Source: Allium sativum (lineage: Eukaryota > Streptophyta > Magnoliopsida > Asparagales > Amaryllidaceae). From it: DNA of 64,000 bases. The stretch lies in assembly GCA_030737875.1 (NCBI GenBank), contig CM060920.1, positions 480,716,861-480,780,860 of the forward strand. Reading direction: 5' to 3'. Below, one piece after another: positions 58,190-64,000 of the stretch. The notes under the pieces were generated by a model, which was given only the letters and a program-made list of their open reading frames with translations, was not told the DNA's origin and searched no databases. Each line of letters opens with the position of its first letter. Within the stretch, counting starts at the first letter, position 1. The translations under genes and the position numbers were made by a program.

Positions 58190-58870
58190 CTGGGGTTATC
58201 CCCAATCGGGTGGAGATCGCGGTTGGTTCCACTCGTGGGGTTCCCTTTGTCCATGGATCATGAGGTATATGAGATCCAGGCTAGGTGCCCTATCCCTTGG
58301 ACTTCTCGGAGCTTGTTTGTCCTAAGTTGTGAGAAGGCGTGGACGTTTTGATTCTCCAATTTTGGCTCTCCTTTCTTTCTTTCGGGTTTAGAGCGCGAGG
58401 GCATCGTTTATTTGCCAAAGGGTGCTCGGATCTTGACCCGGTAGGTCGGACGGTGGCCGATGGGCTGCCCCAAGCCCGGAGACTTAGGAGCGAAACGATT
58501 TATCCTCAGTCTCGTCGTTAGTTCGAGATTCGAGAGGTTCCCAGTTACTAGTCATGGGAGTGGTCGGTATCACACTAGCTTGGCTGGAGGGCTGCCCTTA
58601 AGTCCAGAGACTTGGGAGCGGATCAATTTATACTCGGTCTCATCGTTGGTTCGAGATTTGAGTAGAGTTATTTATACTCAGTCGCATCGCCGGCACAGGA
58701 TACGAGAGATGTTATTTATACTTGGTCTCGTTATTGGTTCGAGACTTGAGTGGTGGCACTGGCTCCCATGCTCGGGTGTCAATCCGATGCCATTTGTGAT
58801 TAGCCCCATCGTTAGTTTGAGGATTGAATGGTGGTACCAGCGCCCATGCTCGGTGTGTTGATCCGGTGTT
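58190..58870. repeat. Degenerate tandem repeats in the F 3' UTR
   Basis: Four copies of a 36-bp core close to TTTATACTCGGTCTCGTCGT plus TGGTTCGAGATTTGAG, at 58498-58534, 58627-58662, 58671-58706 and 58715-58750. Two copies of a longer unit with GGGCTGCCC, AAGCCCGGAGACTTRGGAGCG lie around 58462-58500 and 58590-58625. Two copies of a GGTGGYACYRGCDCCCATGCT unit lie at 58751-58860. Short open frames across it are incidental. Confidence 0.8.
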
Positions 58871-59058
58871 CGTATGTTTATGTGTGCAAGCTAGTTGTGA
58901 TAGTCAATTAAACATATCATGATGAAAGTAAACACATTGAGAACACAGAGAAATTGAACATCGTCTTTACTAGTAACTTTGGCAGTAACAGCCTTTACAA
59001 AGCCTTGAATTTAAGGAAAATAAAACATTATTGGGAAGCAGAAAAACTGTACACTAAA
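58871..59058. other. Spacer between F pol and the 3' UTR repeats
   Basis: No recognisable feature; non-coding sequence immediately downstream (minus sense) of pol. Confidence 0.5.
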
Positions 59059-60300
59059 TTATGTGAAGTAGCGACGAATATGTTCACTGTTCCATGCCTT
59101 TAGGAGCTCGGCTCCATCGAAAGTCGCTAATCTGAAAGTTCCATCTCCGAGCCTTTGTTGTATGACGTACAGACCTTCCAGTGAGGAACAAAAACAACCA
59201 GTGTAGGAAAGATCCGTTTCAGGACGAGGTCGCTGACATTAAGGTCCGTATGGCAGACTTTAGAGTTGAAGTACGGGGCTACTTGTTAGCACTGAGAGGT
59301 AGCTCTGATCTCAGCTTCGTTTCTTTTCTCCTCGAGCAAATCGAGCGAACCCAAAAGGAAGTATTGATTGGTTTTCGGATCATAATAAGTAACTCGATGA
59401 GATTGAAGCTTTAGCTCAATAGGAATGATAGCATCAGATCCATAGGCAAGAGCGAATGGAGTGTGGTTGGTCGCTGACTTATGGGTGGTCTAGTAGGCCC
59501 GTAAGGCTAGAGGAAGCTCATCTGCCCATAAGACTCCGGCTTTTTCAAGATGCTACAGCTACTTGATAATGAATTTGATCACTTCGTTGACAACATTGAC
59601 TTTCCCATTGGCCTGAGGGTGAGTTACTGCCAAGAATCTCTTTTCGATGTTGTGTCTTTGGCAGAAAGTCTTGAAATCTGCTCTCTCAAACTGGGATCTA
59701 TTGTCTAAGATGATGGCATGGGTGACTCTATAATGGGTGATGATATTGTGAACGGCGAAGCTGATTATTTTCTTAGTGGTGATTGTAACGAGAGCTTCGG
59801 CTTTCGCCCATTTGGTGAAGTAATCAACTGCGACGATGGCGTAGTGTGCCCTAACTTTGGCCATCGAGAGAGTCCCAATGATATATATTCCCCACATGGA
59901 AAACGGCCAAGGACAGACCATTTCGTTAACTCAGTAGGCATGGGTCTTGGGATCTCTGAGAAGCACTGGCATTTGACACACATGCGGGCATATTTCGCGG
60001 CGTCTTGATCGAGTGTGGGCCAGAAGTAGCCATGTCTAATGATTTTTCTTGCCAGGGTTTACCTCGTGCTGTTTCCACACTCGCCCTCATGCGCGTCTAT
60101 CAGTACACGGTCGGTGTCTTCGTGGGCCACGCACCAGAGTAGTGGGACAGAGAAACCCCTATGATAGAGAACTCCATCCAAAATGATATAACGAAATGAT
60201 CGGCGAGTGAGTGCACATCTTCCTTTGTAGTGCCCTGGGAGGATCCCATGTTGCAAGTAGTTCTCAATTGTTGTCATCCAAGACTCAGGCTTGTTTTCGG
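59059..60300 (-). pseudogene. F integrase (broken)
   Basis: Minus strand, in order: zinc-binding region with YIILDGVLYHRGFSVPLL and IDAHEGECGN (60277-60059), catalytic core VAVDYFTKWAKAEAL with the first Asp, HAIILDNRSQF with the second Asp, then HPQANGKVNVVN, where the position of the catalytic Glu is Asn (codon 59595-59597). The C-terminal region ends KAWNSEHIRRYFT with TAA at 59059-59061, typical of the end of Tat/Athila pol. Several stops and frameshifts occur. Catalytically dead. Confidence 0.85.
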
Positions 60301-60399
60301 TTTCGTAGCCGTTACCAAATCAGTCTCCATCTGATCAATGCTTGGAGAGTCGTGTACTTATACTAGGGTGAGTCCCATAAGCTATGCATCCTCGAAGCT

Positions 60400-60779
60400 T
60401 GCCAGTTTCTCTAATGAGTCATCTTTCTCATTATATTCTCGGGGGATATGTGTGATGATGTAATGGTCAAAGTTGGTGAGCAGTTCATGAACCCGGGCGA
60501 GGTAGGGAGTGACTTGTGCTCCTTTGGCTTGGTATTCTCCTGTACCTGACGTACGATGAGTTATGAGTCAGAGTAGATCTGGAAGGCCTTGATGTTAAGT
60601 TCGATTGCGATTCTAAGTCCAGCGATCAAGGCCTCGTATTTTGCATCGTTGTTGATAGCAGGGAAGTTGAGTTTCAAAGCATAGCATATTGGATGTTCCT
60701 TTGAGTAGACGAGCACAACTCCGGTGCCGGAAGACTTATTGTTGGAAGATCTATCCACCAACAGTTTCCACTGAATGTT
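60400..60779 (-). pseudogene. F second (archaeal-type) RNase H
   Basis: LVDRSSNNKSSGTGVVLV, CYALKLNFPAINNDAKYEALI and QIYSDS give the Asp (VDRS), Glu (YEAL) and Asp (YSDS) pattern of the extra RNase H acquired by Tat-lineage elements. A TAG follows YSDS (about 60561), and the downstream part is decayed. It sits between the ordinary RNase H and integrase, which is the diagnostic order. Confidence 0.85.
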
Positions 60780-62530
60780 TGGAGTCTGGACATCTTCTGG
60801 AGGTGGCTCTTCCAGGACTATGAATTCTACTATGAAATCAGCGAGGGCTTCCCCGAGGATGGCTCAACGAGGGATGAATGTGATCTCGAATTGACTCAGC
60901 TGTATATTCCGCTTTAGTAGTCATCCTAATGCTTCAGGTCGCTACAGGACCCGTCGTAGTGGCTGGTCAGTGAAGACTTTGATAGGGTGAGACTGAAAGT
61001 ATGCTCGTAGCTTTCGAGAAGAGATCAACAAGAAGTAGGATAGCTTCTCAAGCTTTGGGTAGTTCTTTTCTACCCTCGTTAATCTCTTATTTATGTAGTA
61101 AACAAGTCGTTGGACATGATCTTCAATACGTACCAGCGCCGAGCTGATTGCTTGCATGAAAACAGCCAAATAACATATGTCCCTATGGCCTACAGGTTTG
61201 AACAAGATAGGTGGTCGCTCTAAGTGACTCAGAAGGTCCTTAAATGTGGAGATGCATTCTGAGGTCCATGCAAAGTTGTGCTTCCCCTTTCGAAGCAAGT
61301 CTAAAAAGGGAATGCATTTGTTAGTGGCTTTTGAGATGTATCGACTTAAAGTGGCGACCTTCCCGTTTAAACGTTGAACATCCTTGATGCTCTGAGGGGC
61401 TTGAATGCCCCGGATAGCTTTGATCTTATCTAGATTGGCTTCGATGCCTTGGGAATTGACAATGAAACCAAAGAATTTTCCCGATGCAACGCCAAATGAG
61501 TGTTTCAAGAGATTGAGTTTCATGTCATACTCGCGGAGGACATCGAACAATTTGGAGAGGTCGTGTTCGTTTGATATCTTTGATTATACAACCATATCTT
61601 CTAGGTATACCTCCATGTATTTTCTGATCTGATCCTTGAAAACGAGTTAGTCCAGTCGTTGATAGGTGGCTCTTGCGTTCTTAAGACCAAAGGGCATGAT
61701 GCGATAGCAATAGAGCCCAAGGTCAGTTATGAAAGAAGTATGATCCTGGTCGGGCAGGTACATTGGAATATTTTTGTAGCCTGAGAAGGAATCCATGAAG
61801 GATAAAAGCTGGTATCCAGCGGTTGAATCAACAAGTCGGTCGATCTTCGGAAGTGGGAAGCTGTCTTTGGGACATGCCTTATTCAAGTCAGAGAAGTCGA
61901 CACACGTTCACCACTTACCATTTACTTTCTTAACCAAGACATGACTAGAGATCCATTCGGGGTATTGGGCTTCACGAATGATGTCATTATTCAGTAGCCT
62001 ATCTACCTCTTCCTTGAGTGATTCCGATCTTTCGGATCCTAAGAATCGATATTCCTGATTGACCAGAGGTTGCAAGGGGTCAAGAATTAGCCTGAGACAA
62101 GTGATTGCAGGGTCGACGCCACGCATATCAGAGTTGATCCAAATGAACATGTCGATGTTAGCCCTTAAGAATTCCTAAAGATCATCTTTTACTACGGGGT
62201 TGAGTTGTGATCTAACTTCCAAGACCTTTGTCGGGTCGTCGGGGCTGACCGGAACATCCGCAGTTGGTTCTACCGAGGTAGCCCTTTCGGAATTGGGCAC
62301 TCCGTCCTTCCTTGGATCGAGATCGTCGGAAAGACGGTGGTGGCTTCTGAGCCAAGACTCAAATGTCATTGATTTCTATGCGGAGACAGTCTTGGCGCAA
62401 GAAGGCAAAGGCACAGTCTTGCCTTTGTCCTTATTACACGCATTCTTCCATTTTATTGCCATAGCAATCTCAAGTTATTGCTTGGTCACCCGTGACTGTA
62501 TCGATCCCATTTTCTATTGGGGATTTCACT
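60780..62530 (-). pseudogene. F reverse transcriptase and first RNase H (broken)
   Basis: RT begins around WINSDMRGVDPAITC (62140) with EYPEWI-like and VLVKKVNGKW motifs. A TGA follows (61908), then DLNKACPKDSFPLP, the first catalytic Asp in LLSFMDSFSGY, and IMPFGLKNARATYQRL. The second catalytic motif reads VYLEDMVV: its first Asp is Glu (codon 61599-61601), and a TAA lies three codons on (61584-61586). The connection and first RNase H (LAVFMQAISSALVR, KLRAYFQSHPIKVFTDQPL) lack the usual first Asp, as is common when the second RNase H is present. Confidence 0.85.
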
Positions 62531-62556
62531 AGGAGATACCACGGTGACATGCAGAC

Positions 62557-63360
62557 TCAGAATTCTATTAGGAAGGGACGTCTAAAGAAAACGTTGTATG
62601 GGGAGATAACGTCGATAATCATAAAGGTGAGGATTCGGACCCGGCTCTGATCCCCGTCCCCAAGTTCTACAAGTAGGTCGACCATGCCTACTGGGTGATT
62701 GGAGGATCCATTGAAGCCATGGATCGTGGCATGATAGGGTTTCAAGTCTTTATTCTCTAGCTTCATCTGGTCGTAGGAAGCTTTGAAGATGATGTTGACT
62801 GAGCTTCCCGAGTTGATCAGGATCCTTCGGACAGAGGTAGGGCCAATCTGGGCTGTGATCACGAGAGGGTTTATGGTTTGGATCTCAATACCCATAGACT
62901 CTCTTTCACGAAATACGATATCATCCCGCATCGATTTCTGAAGCTTGGCAGGGACAGACTCGTCCAAAGTGGAGCAGGCTTCGTATGTAGCATGTTTTAT
63001 GGAGCTCGCATACTCTTCCATTTTTTGGAAGATTTCATGCATGGGATGAGGCCCGCCATAGATAGTGTTGATCACGATTTCCAGCCTTTGATTGGATGGA
63101 TCCGGGGCTTCATTAGCAGGTGCTGGAGGAACCGTAGCTACTTCGGGAGGAGCAGGGTCTTGAACGTACTGCTCCAGGCTTTTCTCATGGATGAACTTTT
63201 CGATCGCATCCCCGAGGTGGCGACAATCATTAATATTGTGTCCATACATGTCGTGGTATCGGCAATATCTGCCAGAGTTCTTCTCACATTCAGTGGATTC
63301 CCTTGTGTCGAGATTCTTATATTGGAGCATATTACAGGTTTCTAAGTAGATTGTCTCCAT
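62557..63360 (-). pseudogene. F gag C-terminus and protease
   Basis: A 267-codon open stretch. It includes a Cys/His motif CRYHDMYGHNINDC (gag C-terminal), a Pro-rich linker, then protease with RRILINSGSSVNIIF: the catalytic Asp is Asn (codon 62812-62814). It closes with PYNVFFRRPFLIEF, the conserved end of the Tat protease domain. A stop follows where translation would continue toward RT. The ATG at 63360 is internal; upstream gag is in another frame. Confidence 0.8.
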
Positions 63361-64000
63361 GTCTTGGTCGAGTAGAGTGTAGGCCTTGTAATTCTGGTAG
63401 CAACCATGCTTTTTCGGATCTATCAGAACCTGGTTGTTGTTGTGATCGCCTTGCCTGCTGCTGTTCGGCTTTAGCTTGTAGGGGTTGCTCCTTTACCCTT
63501 GTCGAAGGATTCTCCAACACGCCTTCCTTTGGTGCTGTCGTCAACAATGCCCGCCTGTGGGTTATTCGAATGATTGCTGAGAGAAGCTTGATTACGTCTT
63601 GCTTCTTCTTAGCACAAGAACTATTCGGCCTTTTCAAAAAAAACCTCAAGACTCTTCGGCTGCTTTCTGTGTATCCAGACTCAAAATTTGGAAGTAGGAA
63701 GGACACTTTTGCAAGTTGAAAGAGCACGGTGCAAGGCTCCGGATCATCGACCTTGGCGAGGGTGGTGTTGAATCATGCGAGATAGCTTTTGAGAGACTAC
63801 ACAGGCCCTTGGTAAAGGTTGGTTAGAGTGAGGGTGTTCTTTGGAGTTGGAATGTGCATTCTAAATTACTTAACCAATTCTGTGGCCATCTGGCCAGAGT
63901 TATTGATGGATTGGAGAGGAAGGCGAAAGAACCAAAGCAAAGTTGTGCCTAACAAGAAGACTGGGAAACATTTGCATTTGACTGTGTCGGTGGACCGACC
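63361..64000 (-). pseudogene. F gag capsid region, truncated by the window edge
   Basis: The minus strand from the edge reads DTVKCKCFPVFLLGTTLLWF and RLPLQSINNSGQMATELVK, the retrotransposon gag core, then LTLTNLYQGPV and SYLA. Stops (about 63863, 63803 and 63785) and a frame change near 63350 break it. The next stretch is an 131-codon frame (63332-63727) rich in Lys, Gln and Arg. The gag start lies beyond 64000. Confidence 0.75.

Larger units (their letters stand above)
1504..64000 (-). mobile_element. F: Tat-lineage Ty3/gypsy retrotransposon, base layer, runs off the right edge
   Basis: The host layer for most other insertions. On the minus strand, from the right edge leftward, it shows gag, protease, RT, a degenerate RNase H, a second archaeal-type RNase H and integrase, ending at 59059. 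The extra RNase H after the ordinary one is diagnostic of the Tat branch of Ty3/gypsy. Beyond pol come a tandem-repeat 3' UTR, a convergent plus-strand extra gene broken into pieces, and a provisional 3' LTR at 1504-3428. It is interrupted by A (4309-41463), E (42283-53423) and solo LTR G (53770-55363). Pol has many stops, frameshifts and lost catalytic residues, so it is dead. The 5' LTR and part of gag lie beyond 64000, so the target-site duplication cannot be tested. Confidence 0.8.

Noticed and set aside
58339..58861. 60- and 133-codon plus-strand frames
   Set aside because: Run through the tandem repeats of the F 3' UTR; no recognisable domain.
62878..63719. Plus-strand frames of 155 and 138 codons
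   Set aside because: Antisense shadows of F gag-protease, whose minus-strand translation matches known domains.

Overview
The window is plant nuclear DNA, angiosperm and probably a eudicot (inference from the retroelement lineages). From about position 1504 to the right edge it consists of LTR retrotransposons inserted into one another. I see no intact host gene, rRNA, tRNA gene or CRISPR array. Five internal elements use the same primer-binding site, TGGTATCAGAGC, which matches initiator tRNA-Met.

Layout. (F) The base layer is an old minus-strand Ty3/gypsy element of the Tat type. Its provisional 3' LTR is at 1504-3428. A plus-strand antisense extra gene (aORF) is scattered over 3858-57900. 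A 3'-UTR tandem repeat lies at 58190-58870, and decayed integrase, archaeal-type RNase H, RT/RNase H, protease and gag run leftward from 64000 to 59059. The 5' LTR lies outside the window. (A) A plus-strand chromovirus, 4309-41463 (TSD cAGGG/tAGGG), interrupts the aORF. (B) A non-autonomous plus-strand element without pol, 11972-39821 (TSD ATTAT), sits in the 3' LTR of A. (C) A minus-strand chromovirus derivative, 13021-24060 (TSD TTGTG), sits in the 5' LTR of B. (D) A nearly complete minus-strand chromovirus, 24660-35710 (TSD GAAAG), sits in the interior of B. (E) A plus-strand gutted chromovirus, 42283-53423 (TSD GCCAT), hits the aORF again. (G) A solo LTR related to B, 53770-55363 (TSD gAGAC/aAGAC), hits it a third time. 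The deepest nest is four layers: F > A > B > C or D.

Function and age. D carries a 1454-codon gag-pol with two premature stops and an altered RT catalytic site, so it is the closest to a functional element. E and B lack most or all of pol and could only have moved using proteins supplied in trans. The two E LTRs differ at under about 1% of sites by hand comparison, D at about 2%, C and B at several percent, and A more, so E is probably the youngest insertion and F the oldest.

Most interesting signals. First, an approximately 85-bp module occurs twice in every LTR of C, D and E. It is always in the sense orientation downstream of the TATA box, and its two arms keep pairing although their sequence changes, which suggests a conserved leader RNA structure. 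Second, the U3 of D and E, upstream of the TATA box, carries a palindromic E2F-like site followed by a chain of GTCGAC hairpins; C has a partial version. Third, C has a three-LTR footprint inside a single target-site duplication, which suggests a collapsed tandem element.
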